Shown here: positions 38,501-51,466 of the stretch, piece after piece
Layout of the letters: the number at the start of each line of letters is the position of its first letter
How positions within the stretch are numbered: position 1 is the stretch's first letter
DNA from: Diprion similis
Lineage: Eukaryota; Arthropoda; Insecta; Hymenoptera; Diprionidae
Assembly: GCF_021155765.1 (NCBI RefSeq)
Contig: NC_060114.1
Coordinates: forward strand, 13,215,501-13,279,500
Direction: 5' to 3'
DNA: 64,000 nt
The notes under the pieces: generated by a model
Told to the model about the DNA's origin: nothing
Databases searched by the model: none
Seen by the model: the letters and a program-made list of their open reading frames with translations, nothing else
Program-made: the position numbers and the translations under genes

Positions 38501-41500
38501 AATCGAGTAACGCAGATAACTTTTGCAGCGTCAGCAATTAATAGAAACCGCGTGTTAAAAAATTATTGATTGAAGTAATCTAATAAAACAAAACTCACCC
38601 GTCGATAAATTATAAACGAAGGACAATATCAGTTACAATGTAAAGTTGACGATGATAATAGTAATAATAACTATAATGATTATAACTTGGCAAATATATG
38701 ATTCGTTCGAGTCGTCTGCAGTCTCTATTATCAATGGATTTTTTACACACTCCAGCCGCTGCAAAACCGTCCGGCGCCGATTAGACTCAATAGACGAAAC
38801 TTAATCGTCGCAATTGCTTATTATACAGGGTTATAAAATGCATTTGTATTCGTTTCGTAAATCACTATTTTACATATATATATATATATCTTGAATTTTA
38901 AAACACATAAAATTATAAAAACGAAACCCGAGCGATATGATCTGTTCGCAAAATTCTTATTCCTGTTTATTCGACCGCTCCCTTTTCACCCCGTTAATCA
39001 AATTCTTGGATTCTAAAGAAATTTTATACTCGAAGAAAAAATCATATCTACTGAGCATGTATCTGTAAATCTTGAGTAAATTGGATTTCCGATAACAGCG
39101 GTAGTTTTATTTGGGAAAAAAACTGCGCAACGAACACCTGAACCTACATTACAAACATTTGTGCCTGTTGATTGACGTTGGAGAAAGGAATTGAATCAAG
39201 TGATTCAGTATCATTGATGATCGCAATTATTAATCGGCACAGGATTTTCAATATGAAAATTAAAATACCTTTCGGAGTCCAAATGATGGATCGATGCCGA
39301 GTTCTGGGAAAATTCGAAAGTACTGCCACGCTGAGCCGATATGATGAGAATGCGTAAACTATCTGTTGCGTCAAGCACAGAATAATTTTTATCGTTGAAT
39401 AAAAAAGTTAAATGCATCCAACCATCCGCGAAACAAATTGATTACAACAATAATAACAATCATAATAATGATTATAGACTTTTTGCTTGATTTTGTCGGA
39501 ATTAGCAGTACACGTTAAAAATTTGTGTACATGCATGAAAGAATGCGTGCGAGTTTTTTCTTTGTTTAAGAAATTTTTTAACGTAAATTGACGTTGATGT
39601 ACAGTCAAATATACAGCAAAGACAGGATCGAACGTTCGTTAAACCCTTCAGCGTTTCTGCAGCGTTGTTCATAGATATATAATACAACGCGTACCGAAAT
39701 CAATGAATTGAAGTTCCTCTTCGGGGGGGAATAAGGACACCTCAAATCCCTGAGGACAAAAAAAGGAAATTCTGTACTTCACAGTTTGTCAAAGTGTGAG
39801 TGTTATTCTTCATTATATAGTTTACTATACCGATGCGAGTGTGAGTTTGTGAGTGTATATGCAACCCAGTTGAGTTACAGAAATATTTTTGGCAGAAGAA
39901 GGATGCATCACGTAGTCCCAATGCTGCACAATTGCACAATTAGGAAAGTACATAAAAACTGAGATACGCTGAAATTTGTCCAACATTCGAAAGATCATCA
40001 ATTCATTTTATAAGTGATTTCATTTTTTTTTTCGTAGGAGGCTGCGTTGATGGCTTCAAGTATAGTGAAATAAGGGATCAGAATCTTTTACAGGATGATA
40101 AGAAAGAGGGAATGAGAAAGAAGGAAAAATACGTCGCCCGCAGGATCGATACGACTGTCAGGCGGTATGCAATTAGGAATGAACCAGTTTCGCCTAATCG
40201 CAAGCAACATGAAAGCATCTGTATGCAAATAGATCCTGTTCGACACGTTGACTCGACTTAAAGGCGGTTTTCTTCTTGTTCTACCTTCTGCGTCCGCATC
40301 ACGTAGGCATATTAAAGCTTACGTAATACACTGAGCTCGCCTCAACCACGTGAATGAAAAACTTTTTTAGAAGACCGAAAAAAAGCGCTTCTTTCTCTTT
40401 CTCACGCTCGTCATTTTTCTCTTCCTCGCAGTTTTCAAGGTGACCGACGAGACCTCCTCACTACGTGACATCGAAACGTCGACGAAAGCGTCTATGGAGA
40501 TCGATTAATTTCCTTTATTTTCGGCCTATTTCTTATTATTATATTTATTTACAGTTTTACGAGAATTTTAAAGTCTACGCCGCGCAGTTAGAACTTGTCG
40601 CAAAGCGTTTTTCTTTTCTGTTTTTGCATAATTATCGTATAACACACATCACGCGTCCCGTTACACGGAATGTGAAAATTCTGACAGGATTTCACCGCGT
40701 GTGTTCTTATACGCTCGATCAATTAACCCGGTTAGTTTCATCAGTACTGCGAAATTAATTGGCAGATTTTTTCGTTTCTGTAGTATGTTTGTTCTTCGAT
40801 GTATTCATTTCTCTTGTATTCATTAACAAGCAGATCCGCATTGGATGAAAAATTTCAATGAAAAAATGTTCACATACGTGAATAAAATTTGATAAACAAT
40901 TTAAATAAGAAACGTAGCAGGACCGCATATAGTACAGAATATTGCAATATCTTAATTAAATTAATAAAACGATTTATATACGATTAAAATTTTCTTCATT
41001 ATTGCGTCATAACAATCTAGCCAATTTCACGTCGCAGGTAAACTTAAATTTGAGCTAAATATCATTGCAATTGAATATCCCGCCACAACTTTTAATACGG
41101 CGATTTTTTCGATTTCTTCTTTGATTCCGTTTCTCTATAACCATCTCGCGAATAAATATTTAAAGGCACTGTCACATGTGACAGTTTGCAAAGAAAAAAG
41201 AACATCGCAACGGTAAGCAGGAAGTGAGAAGAATGAGAAAAGAAAAAAAAAGAAATCGTCAATAATTGGAGCAGCGCCAGAACAATTACGCAGAGTAATC
41301 GCACCTATGTTTAGACATTAGACGACGACGCGCCTGTTTCAAATAACGTATATAACCCGCGGTGTGTGCATAGGTCGATTGTATCAAATGTCGAGGGAAA
41401 AAAGGACGAATGTACACATTGCACTCTCACTATCACGTATACCTAAAGCATACATATGTATGTGTGAATACAGTGTATTACACATTGCCATCGCGTCGTC

Positions 41501-41829
41501 CGCAAAAAAAATTTCCTCGTTAAAATGTGCGTGATTATGAATCATGTAACGTGTATAAAAGCGTACAATTTACGGAATGATAAGGCGAAAATAAGGTGGA
41601 CTGAAAGAAAGAAAAATCTACAAATACTGCAGGCGGTTGCATACAAATATTCAGCCGAGACGAGTGTTTACAATTTTTATGCACGGTCTGGGAATGTTTG
41701 CGCGTCTCGCGATAGGTGGAATTTGAGTTGAGAAGACGATCGGAAATTCGTAAGATTGGTATAAACGCGGCAAAAATAAATTAGAATATATAGTCACTCA
41801 CTGTTTTTGAAATTTGAACTCCGAAGTAG

Positions 41830-42330
41830 TTTTCTGCGGCAGCGGCGGCGGCGAAGATCCGGCGAAATTTTGGAGAAACTGCGTTCGAAATGAGCACTCC
41901 TCACTTTGACACTTGGCTGGTTTTTTGCCGGCGAGTTCTGTGACGCCGGGTTATCATATTAGAGCAGCGTGGAGTCGGCACTCGCGACGACGATCCACGT
42001 CGAGACGAGCGGTGCGCGTTGCTTTGGAAAAATGACGACGGCGGTCTGACAAGGGCGTCGAAGGTCGCGGGATCGCGCAGCACGCAGGTATCTCACACAT
42101 GTGTAGGTACCCGCGATTATTCGCATCTGGTTCGCGAACCGACGCTGCAGAAAATAGGACGAAGGCGCCGCGAGGCGGCAGCATGCGACGCTCGGTACCG
42201 CCGCTCGTAAAACCCCGTCCCATCGACGCCGGCGAAAGCGTCGCGACGCGCATCAAGATGCCGTTGCGCAGGCGCGAAGCTCGCCGCGCGCCGATCAGCG
42301 CTTTTCGATATTCGAATCAAAACTACTCTG
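41830..42330. promoter_or_regulatory. CpG-rich island, likely promoter / 5' untranslated exon
   Basis: The most GC- and CpG-dense non-coding segment in the window, including a GGC/GCG-repeat stretch at about 41,836-41,865. On the plus strand a good splice donor (CACGCAG/GTATCT) follows 42,087. That fits a 5' untranslated first exon of the DIPK1-like gene, whose coding start is 2.5 kb downstream on the same strand. A bidirectional promoter also serving the PP1 subunit gene on the minus strand is possible. Open frames here are short and resemble nothing known. Confidence 0.45.
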
Positions 42331-44561
42331 GGTCGGTTGCATTACCGCTACTCGAAAGACATTGACATTTTCTTATACATCTTTCACGCAGCTGATCCAG
42401 TCGGTTTTTTTTTAGGTGGAGGGGGCGGAGGCTTAAATAATACTTTAGGGTTATAAAAATATTGTCCAGTTGATACTATAGTGAAAATTTTTTTTTCGAA
42501 TGTTCAATTCTTGATTTTGCCATAGTTTCTCGGAGCGCGCGTTGACTGCTCGTAACACTTTGAACGCATTTTTCTCGAAATTTTTTTTTTTCATACTTAA
42601 ATATATGTTAAATAAACCCATTACGTACAAAATAAATCGTCAAAGTTAGGCCCTTTTTTGTCCGTTAGAGTGGTGTTATCCCTTAAGTTCGAATCTGCAC
42701 TTTCAAAAATGTTATATCCGATTGTAAATCAAGAGCGAAACATACCATAAATTCCCTTTTGCAATACTTGTAAGCATGTATGAATGTCGTTTAACACCAA
42801 AGAAAATGACAGCTAGAGCCACTGAAGTATAATGCCATATCAAAAAATTTAATCCGTGAAAATCACTTTTACGTGTGTGTACGTATGAATTTTCTAACTA
42901 TCGTAGTAATTCATCGTGATTTATCGGCGGTCTTTCCCTTGCGACGTAGATATTTGTTGCCAACATAAGACTAAGTGATGATAAATCTTTATACTCGTCG
43001 TTCAGCATCTAGGATCTAGCCGTATACCCTGTAGAAAAAAGGAAGCATCAGTTGTACATACGTACATACGTAAAATTCGATCACTCGTTGTTTAAAAATA
43101 AAACCCGAATTTTTGCGACGTTGGCAATCGCTCGTCTGATACAAAATTATTCTGCGTACCAAAAAAAGGAAATGACATTCACTGCCTCAATCCGTTTAGA
43201 AACTTGAAGATTACTCTAGCATTTCCAGCTAGAGGCAAATGGCATGTGTATATGCTTTTCAAAACTGTTAATATGAAGTAAAAACAATGACAAAAATCAA
43301 CTTTTATAATTAAATACGAGTCCTTTCGAGTGATCCATTTTCAGTCACAAGCTGGCTAACACTATATTGGAAGGAATAGCTTGACGGTACAGGTGGAACG
43401 GCCCTGTACCGTTATAGAGATACAATGTATGTAACAAGTTGAGCTATGCGTAGAGCTGCAGCAGGCGCACCTAGATAACGAGGTTATTTTTGTGAACGGG
43501 ACACGCGCCTCGGCATGCGCGTCACAAAGTATGCGCGTCACCCGGGGTTCCAAGTCATTCAAACCGTGAGGCTAAAGCAGAGATCTACAAACGCTAGAAA
43601 ACTCGCGGAATAACCGTGACGACAGCTATCGTGACTTCGCGTCCGCCTGTTGAAATGCGTAAAAATGCGAAATATTGACGTCTAGGATCAAAATACACTT
43701 TGAAACCTATCCAATTTTTCATCCCACCTGACTTGTTAAATCTCGTACCTGATATCGAGTTACTTCAACGTTTCAAAGATTTTATATTGTCACCTACACT
43801 CCATCATGTTCTGTAACGATTTGAATTAATTGGCGCTTGATTGGAAATTATCAGTTAACCAAATTCTTGCATTAATAAATCTGTCACTAAATTTTTATTC
43901 CATTGAATTTCCATGAATAAATAGGATGAATAAATACTTTTATGTTGTTACACTCTTGCCCTGGGCTGGTGTTGATTATCAAAAATCATATTACAAATTC
44001 TGAATACGAAAAATGCCTTTTCACTAATTGGCCGCTGTGCTGCTTTCAAAAACTGCAAGATCGATAATCTCGCACCCTGCATTACCGACAGTGATTTGAT
44101 TTCTAGGCAGGTCGGTGTAGCCCTACAGTAGGCAGCCGTACCTACTTGAAGGTGCTTGTGGCTGCAGTCGCAGGCGGATACAGACGCTCGATACGAACAC
44201 CGGCGGCTCCATCTGCCGCGTTGTCCAAGATTTTAAATGGAATTATGTACTGTGATTAATCCATGAGAGGCGCTCGCGGCGAGTGCGGCAGCTGGAGGAA
44301 AAAATCAAGCTGCAGATGAATGCTAACATTCTTCGAGTAAAGCGCGTGAAAACACTTTGAAACTAGTCACAATGAACAGGATGAGCAAAGGCCGAAATTA
44401 CCATGCGGTGGATTCCTGGCAAGAAAATCAGAGCGGCTGATGATCCTCGAGGATGTTGGAGCATGTTTCATGAGACAAAAAGAAAGAGTTAGCAGCTTAA
44501 TTGGCAACGGTGGAAAATTATCAAAGAATAAAAGAAGACACACATCACAAATACAACAAAG
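42331..44561. other. Presumed 5' intron or upstream region of the DIPK1-like gene
   Basis: No recognisable exon. Two moderately GC-raised patches occur at about 43,440-43,640 and 44,110-44,300. Long T and A runs are present at 42,400-42,600. Confidence 0.4.
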
Positions 44562-47500
44562 ATGAACATCAAACGGTTACCGGGTTTCATAATCCACTAC
44601 AAACTCGTTTCTGTAGCAGCATTTCTCGTACTGGCATCCATCGTCTACTTGCTTATCCACTGGGGGATAATGTGCACGAATTTAGAGGCCTGGAGCCACG
44701 TATCCAGAGTCGTAAGTATATTTGACATTGATATGATTACATAATTTTAAATACAGCATTTATATATAATATACTATAAGTATATGATGTATGCCACCCC
44801 CGATACACTCTGCAACGATGCGCAACGCGTGTGGCAAGTGTGTGACTTGACAACTGAGACTGTCACGTGATGACTGCACACACCCAAGAAACGCGCACGC
44901 GCTCTTCCTTTTTTCCTGCGTTCATCTGTACGCCCCCGACGGATACTCATTGTTGTTATTGTCACTACTACAACCTAAATTAATGGGCTGCAGACACCTG
45001 TTCTACTCGTTAATTCGTTGCGTTTTTATTATCTCAAACATGGACCACACTTGACCTTATACGGTACATTCTCGTTCACAGACTTATATATGTTCAAGGA
45101 CCTTATCTCTGATTACAGTCAGTACATCAATTATTCATGGTCAGCGGAAAAAACTGACGAAGAACGTTTCACGATTTCCGCGAAATTTGAATAAATTCTA
45201 GTTCGTTTGAAACGCGCGCGGATTGATCATGGGTATGACGTCAGAAGAGTTGCAGCCAATGGTATCAGCAATGACAAAACCACACGGTACTTTCGAAGGC
45301 ATTGATTCTTCAGTTCAAATAGGAGAACAATTCAGTCCAGTGTCTAATACAGCTAATTCACTGTATCAATTGTCGTATATTTTGTATATTTTTGTATGCT
45401 TCAAAAAGAAATAGTTATTCGTTGCATTAAAAATTCGTATCTTTTGAAGTGTTGAAAATTTTTGAACTTGATACCCGTCGCATAAGAACTTCAAAGTACG
45501 GAAGTATTCGAGCAGAATATCATCAGCTTCAATGTGGCTCGATATTATCGCGTGCAGCGCCGGCATTATTTTGCGCTTAGATAAGAGATACGTTATGCGA
45601 TGTGTGATTATGCGAAATTTCTGAGTACTTAAAGTATGCAAGAATTTTTTCCTACCTATGAAATCCAATTCTAAAATTGTATAAGTTCATACATTTCCAA
45701 TCGTGAATAAATGTTTACAAACATTCTTTATGCATCCCGTAGATCCGAAAACAACAATCTCTGCATCAAATATATTTTTCTGTGGAATAATTTTAACGAC
45801 ATAGCACATGACACGTTCGAACAGAAAAATTGAAAGCCATAGAACCGGGAAAGCGGGCTCTTTGATTAAGTCATTTGTAATATCAACTTTTTAAACGATC
45901 GAATACACTGGTCTGCGCAAAATTTTATTATTGGTTGAGTATGGAATTATTCAATGTTAGACCAACGTTTTTGATCTCTCTTTGAGAGTGCCAATGGGAT
46001 TGAATTGTTATTCATCTCTGCACGGCTGGAAATGCGATCATTTCTGATAATACATTGTAACATATAAATCATAGTTGAGTATATTATATTGCAAATTACT
46101 CGAACTAACAGGATGCTATAAAAAATTTGCAGTGCTCCTCGCACAGCTCTGGGACTGCAGCAGGAATATTGTGTGGTCCCCTATGTTCTGAGAAAAGAAT
46201 TCACTCTCTGGCTTGCGAGACGCTGCACGCCGGGAAGGAAGCCGTCTTCTCCGCGCATTGGGAGACCACAAGGCTGGTCTTTAAGGCTTCCAGGTAAAGA
46301 CCTAAGTCTCATACATCATTCTGATTCTGCAGATTGCACAACTTGGGCATGTGCTCAACTTTTTCCTGTTGAAAGTTTTGAGCAATTTACTTAAATAAAT
46401 CGCAACGCAATATTAAACGGAAAGTGATACTGGAGTTAGTAAATTTCATCATTTCTCATAGTGTTCGTTAGTTTCAATACGAGTCAATCCAAGTTGTTGG
46501 CTCTGGTAGATGTGTGTTGTGTCTTGTGTTTCTTAAAAAGATACTTATTCTTGGAACTCTCTTGCCACTAATGCTAAATTGGAACACGCAACAATTGCAA
46601 ACTAACAATTAGGAACATCAGTTTGGTGTCCCCCTCTGTTTTCGTTGAGACTCATGTATGTTAGAGGGGTGAAAACGGCACCCAAAGATGAGCACCCAAC
46701 GAGATGATTTCTTGATTCGCTTGATGGATTTGAATGAAACTAACGCTGATGTGTTTTCCTATTCATTAAAAAAACATTTCAGTGTTGGTTTCAATCAAAT
46801 ACATGAAGCGCGTTGAATCTTCATCTTTGTGGGTCGTTTTCGCCCCCTGTAAACCGTTTTTCCGCAGATAAAAAAAAATACGTGTCTCTTAGTTTTCAAT
46901 GTTCTACAACATACATGGGTCTCAACAAAATCAGAGGGGGACACCAAACTGATGTTCCTTTTAAGTCATGCTAGGATTAACCGTTGGGATAAGAAATGGA
47001 AAGTATTGCATTTCTTGTCTGAAATTATTGGATTTTGCGTTACAGCGACTTCAAACTGGTTACAATATACGTCTATGTTTCGCCTATGTCTATGTCTGCA
47101 TGATGATAATTTTCATGCTACATTTATACGTTATCGTTGTGCCAGAAGTCACCAGTGACAAAAAATCACGTGTCTTGAATTTGCCACAGGATACAATCGA
47201 ATTCCGATCAATCGGAGTCCCTTTTCTGGACGGACACCGATGGTATCAAGCATTTCCCTTCCGAGGAAGAGTTCGCGGACATGATTAGAGACCTGATAAC
47301 GAACAATTTGAACCTGACGATCACCGACGAGCAGCTAAAACGTTTAAGCCGCTTGCGACGACACCACGTCGAGACCAACCCGACCCGACGCAATCTGGAA
47401 ATGGAGAATGTCTGGCCACTCCTTCAGGAGAACGAGTACATCCTGTCGATCATCTACGAAGACAGGGACGTGTTTCCACAGCTGATCGGAACCTGCGGTA

Positions 47501-48410
47501 CCTTTTTCGCAGTCGAATACGTCAAGCCTATCCAAACGCCGACCGGAGTTCTTGCTCTCTCGGATTCGAAACCAGAGTGGGCAAAGAGGTTCATCTTCAA
47601 TTTATATAATAAAATAAAAAACAAACCCAAATCAAATTGGATATTTGGTTTTTGAGTTAAAATATTCTAGAAATTAAGTTCAGTCTCCCGTTGTCGAAGG
47701 TTGAAGCTGGCCGTGATGATCCTCGACCTCCTCGAGGAATTCGACTCGAATTTCGTAGAGCCTTTTCATCTCTGCGACGTGAAGATCAACCACTTTGGAC
47801 TGCCTCCCGGGGGTCAAAGATTGAAGTTCCTTGACCTGGACGCGGTATTTTCCAGAACGGCACTTACTCGCCTCTTGGCTGACGGACGATCCTGCGAGAG
47901 ACACGAGGACTGTGACTTCTTTGATTGCAGATCATTTTGTTCGTCGAAACACAAGTGCGAGTCTCCGGTAGTAAACAACAACCTTCAGGTATTCGGGCCT
48001 CTAAGCTTTCTGACCATTTTGCGATCTTTGAAAAAATCCCCTTTCATTCGACTCTCATTCCAACCACTGTGGATTACCCTAACCGTAATTAATAAAACAC
48101 TGGCTATACTGACTATCAAACTAGATTAAGTAATTACTAATCTCACAAACTAATTGCATTTGGATAATTTTCTTCTCAGATAATATGCGAGAAGATCTTT
48201 CTCGGCTGGACATTGTCCGGGACAATAATAATCCCAGGCCTGTTAATGTCTCAGCACACAACAAGCACTTTAGCGGTGATGTTGAGGCAATGTGCGAATC
48301 CAGCCGGTGATGTGACAAATTTACCGAGGGCCGCTGTACCGGATGGTTTGAAATCAAGACTGTACAACATGTTGAGCGAAATGGAACAACAGTTCAACAC
48401 TCCGGAGTGA
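44562..48410 (+). CDS. DIPK1/FAM69-family divergent protein kinase, five coding exons
   Basis: Exons 44,562-44,711, 46,133-46,293, 47,190-47,588, 47,700-47,988 and 48,180-48,410 splice in phase into 409 residues. The family is type II ER/secretory-pathway membrane proteins with a cysteine-rich lumenal segment and a divergent kinase fold (vertebrate FAM69A-C). Seen: a membrane anchor at about 15-34 (LVSVAAFLVLASIVYLLIHW); a Cys-rich segment with GILCGPLCSEKR in exon 2; QENEYILSIIYEDRDVFPQL then IGTCGTFFAVEYV in exon 3, matching the family pattern; a catalytic-loop-like HLCDVKINHFGL (Asp263, Asn267) and a metal-binding-like FLDLD (Asp282/Asp284); then CDFFDCRSFC with further cysteines. In vertebrate members the region before QENEY holds an EF-hand; here the loop acidic residues are not conserved. 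The start ATG lies just before the anchor. Whether it is an active kinase is unknown. Confidence 0.87.
45236..45243. promoter_or_regulatory. TGACGTCA (CRE-type) octamer in intron
   Basis: A perfect palindromic CREB/ATF-type octamer in the first intron of the DIPK1-like gene. Such 8-mers also occur at 5,101 and 12,553 in this window, so function is not implied. Confidence 0.25.
46611..46959. mobile_element. Fold-back (MITE-like) element in DIPK1 intron 2
   Basis: The ends AGGAACATCAGTTTGGTGTC (46,611) and its reverse complement (to 46,959) start arms that stay complementary almost to the centre. Outer arms of about 54 bp come first, then GGGTGAAAACGGCACCCAAAG paired with a segment at about 46,820-46,848. 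An inner CGCTTGATGGATTTGAATG pairs with a region near 46,790. The right arm carries an extra ~57 bp (46,849-46,905) with no partner. There is no open frame and no clear target-site duplication. Confidence 0.78.
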
Positions 48411-48522
48411 TCAAATCGACTTGGGTCTTCTAAACATGATTTGAACATTTGATGATGGAGAATGTTGTCGTCATCAACGAGAAAGCTCGCAGTGCTTAGA
48501 GGTAACGTGTCAGTTGGCAAGA

Positions 48523-48528
48523 AATAAA
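48523..48528 (+). promoter_or_regulatory. Candidate polyadenylation signal of the DIPK1-like gene
   Basis: AATAAA 113 nt after the stop codon, before the large fold-back element begins. Confidence 0.5.
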
Positions 48529-48578
48529 CCAGTGCGTCAAACGCGCATGTTCGAATGAGACGGAATTTTCAGCATGTA

Positions 48579-49207
48579 TGTAAATTACGGTGTTTTAGGA
48601 AAAAATAATTTACCATTTTCCATCACGGCACTCCATAAAAAGTTTGTCTAATCTAAAAGAAAGATTCTGTTAAAATATGAGCGTGCTAAGTTATGTGAAA
48701 GATCGCGATTTTTTTCTTTTATACATTTTTTCAAATTTATGAAGTATCGTGAATAGGTAATTTTTTTTTATTGCTTAATTCAGTCACAATATCAATTTGC
48801 GTCGCAAAGAAAACCCACACTTGTAATATTAAGTCTTCAGTTGGTGTTTGAGAAGTGGATCTGAGGACTTTTCCATTATTGATTCAATCTCATAAGATAG
48901 TTATAAATCAATATGAATTTTCAATTTAGGAAAATAAGATTTCCAGTTGATGTATTGTTGTGTTATGAATCGTGATCTTTTGATTAAATATAAATGTGAA
49001 GCAAAAAATAATAATTGAAATGCAACTTCTTCGCAAATTCACAAAAATTTGTAAATAAACGTAAAAAATCAAATAACCGCGATCTTCTACGAAACTTAGA
49101 ACGCTCTTTTTTTCACAGAATCTTTCTTTTAACCTAAACAAATTTTTTAGGTGGTGTCATGGTGGAAAATCGTAAATTATTATTTTCTAAAACACCCTAA
49201 TGTACAT
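48579..49207. mobile_element. ~630-bp fold-back element flanked by TA (Tc1/mariner-type MITE)
   Basis: The left end TGTAAATTACGGTGTTTTAG and the reverse complement of the right end (TGTACATTAGGGTGTTTTAG) match, each preceded by TA. The arms continue for at least ~140 bp (AATAATTTAC, TTTTCCA, AAAAGAAAGATTCTGT, AAGATCGCG occur in both) with scattered mismatches and small gaps. The middle is AT-rich and non-coding. TA flanks fit a Tc1/mariner-type target duplication. It lies about 50 bp past the DIPK1 poly(A) signal. Confidence 0.75.
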
Positions 49208-51466
49208 AGATTCACGAATGTTCATAATTTTTTTAAAACGATCTCTTGAAAGTAAGCAAAGACCCGCATTATCGATAGCAAGTCAATAGATATTATTCTA
49301 CTCTTCGTGTATTGTCTAGGATAGAACTTGAAGATATCTCCGGGATCTCGATAACTTTGAAGTTCCTACAGAAATTAATAGTCTTGTTACACACGTTAAA
49401 TATAGTCACGAAACCAAAGATGCTCTAGGAAATTGAAACGTTGACTAATTATTATACTAGAATAAATTTTATAATTACGCTTATTCTTAGTTACGATCAG
49501 GCAGGAAGAAACTATGTAATATTCGTCTTCCTTAGAATTATATTTTGGCACGGGTATTATTGCATGAAATTTCCATTAGCCTGGTGCACGCGATAGACGA
49601 AAAAAAATCAATACATGCAGGGTTCTCCATTCCACATGACGCGTGCCTATTTCGTTACTCCATGAGTCGATTTTCCACAATTTATTGAGACGTGGTAGTT
49701 CTCTCGAAAATAAAAATAATGTATGTAAATATAGGTACACATTTATAGTTTATGAAATATTTTTCGCGGAGAGAAAGAAAGCTAACGGATCTTTAAATTG
49801 TGTGTGAAATCAGAAAACAGCCCAAGAATATGGCTCGATAGATAAAAAATCTCATATTGACGCCTAATCATGTAATCTAATGCTTAAGACTATAATAGAA
49901 ATAGATTTGTATAACGTTATTAACCAGCATCAAAAATATTAAATAGGTATTATCAGCATTTCTTGTTGTGGTATTATTTTTGCTTACATCAATTCTACAG
50001 TATAAATGGAAGGGATGATGGAAAAAAAATGTCCGTCATAGAAAAATTTTCCAAATCTTCGTAAAGGGATATTTTATTTGTGCAGAAAAAATTCAGTTCA
50101 AGCCGAAGACATAATTGCTTCAATAATGGTATACATATAAATATTTAGATATAACTAACCTCGATTTACATGCGCCCAGAAAATTTCTAGAAATTAATTG
50201 TGCAGGTCTTTCCGCGTAATCGCGTGATCATAATCAATCGAATTTGGACGATGCAAAAAATTTTAAGTAAAGACAAATTCATACATCACATCACGTATTA
50301 AATACGAATACTATTGCTTATTATATAGGTAGTATATAGTATATAGGAAGACGCATCTTCTAACGCGACGTACAATACCGAAAAACAATCTTGTGGTAGT
50401 GAAAACTATAACTAATTTTTGAAGTTTTATTTTCCTCGCTTATATCTTATTACTGGATTTCATATCAATCCTCGTAACTAATGATTCTTTATTTGGATAA
50501 TCGCAGTCTTTAATTTGCAATTTTTCGGTAGAGATCTAATATTAAACATAGGTACATACAAGTTACTCGAGTTATCAATGCCACAGTCGAAGTAATTCTG
50601 AACTCAGGTGTAATACTACTTCTTAACTCAGTATAAAAATAAACTATAAGTAAAGATAGACAAATTTGACATGTGTCTAGAAATATCAAATAGCGAATCG
50701 GACAAATACACCATTCTCCTTCTTTTTGAATAATGTGAATAATCAAAATGTGTGTAAACAATACACGAAAAAATGCAATACCAATCGTCATTTTAAAATG
50801 ATGCATCAGGCAGGATAATTATTCAGGCACTCAAATGGATTCGAACTCAAGGAAAGAACGAAAAGATTATTATTGGCAATCATATAACACAAACAAAGAG
50901 TGAATATGTGGAATGTGAACTGGAATCATCAGTCGCATGAAGAAGAAGAAATAGCGAATGCTAGATCATGACTGCTATCTAGACGGAGAGAAGATAATTT
51001 GTACTCTGACATGGATTAATAAAATATCGTCCCAAAATTGACAAACATTGTATAAGCGATAAGGTGAGCATTCGTAAATTACCAATCATGAGAGAATATT
51101 TGACAAAACTATGAGATTTTTCAAAAGCGAGTAAGAAATGTATCCCAGACTTATCTCAGAATCACTTGTTGGGCATCTATTGCGCCTGAACATGGGTAAA
51201 AGAAAACAGTATGAAACGTGAATGGAAAAAGGTAAGTCAAAGGTTTTTTAAAAATTAAATCTAACTTCTGTGTGTAAATCGCAAATCCCGCATGAAAAAA
51301 TCTGTTCCGTAAGTCTTCAAGTCATTGAACCGATTTGGTATGATAAATGAGCTTCTCCATTCTTCATATTGCACAGCTGAAGCTGTTGTACACTGAACAA
51401 TGATTATATTCAAATTCCCTATTCAAGTCGATTATATTTCTATTAAAATAGCAATTTTTACCACTG
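49208..51466. other. Intergenic, AT-rich, no gene recognised
   Basis: Lies between the convergent 3' ends of the DIPK1-like gene (+) and Cdt1 (-). No recognisable coding sequence, RNA gene or mobile element. Confidence 0.6.

Larger units (their letters stand above)
30687..41829. other. Long non-coding stretch, no gene recognised
   Basis: Eleven kilobases without a recognisable exon on either strand. Simple sequence includes ACTCTCTT repeats at 35,403-35,433 and a T22 run at 35,573-35,594. A modest GC-raised patch with overlapping open frames on both strands lies at about 37,500-37,900; none of its frames resembles a known family. The stretch may be intergenic or an intron of the divergent flanking genes. 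Confidence 0.45.
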
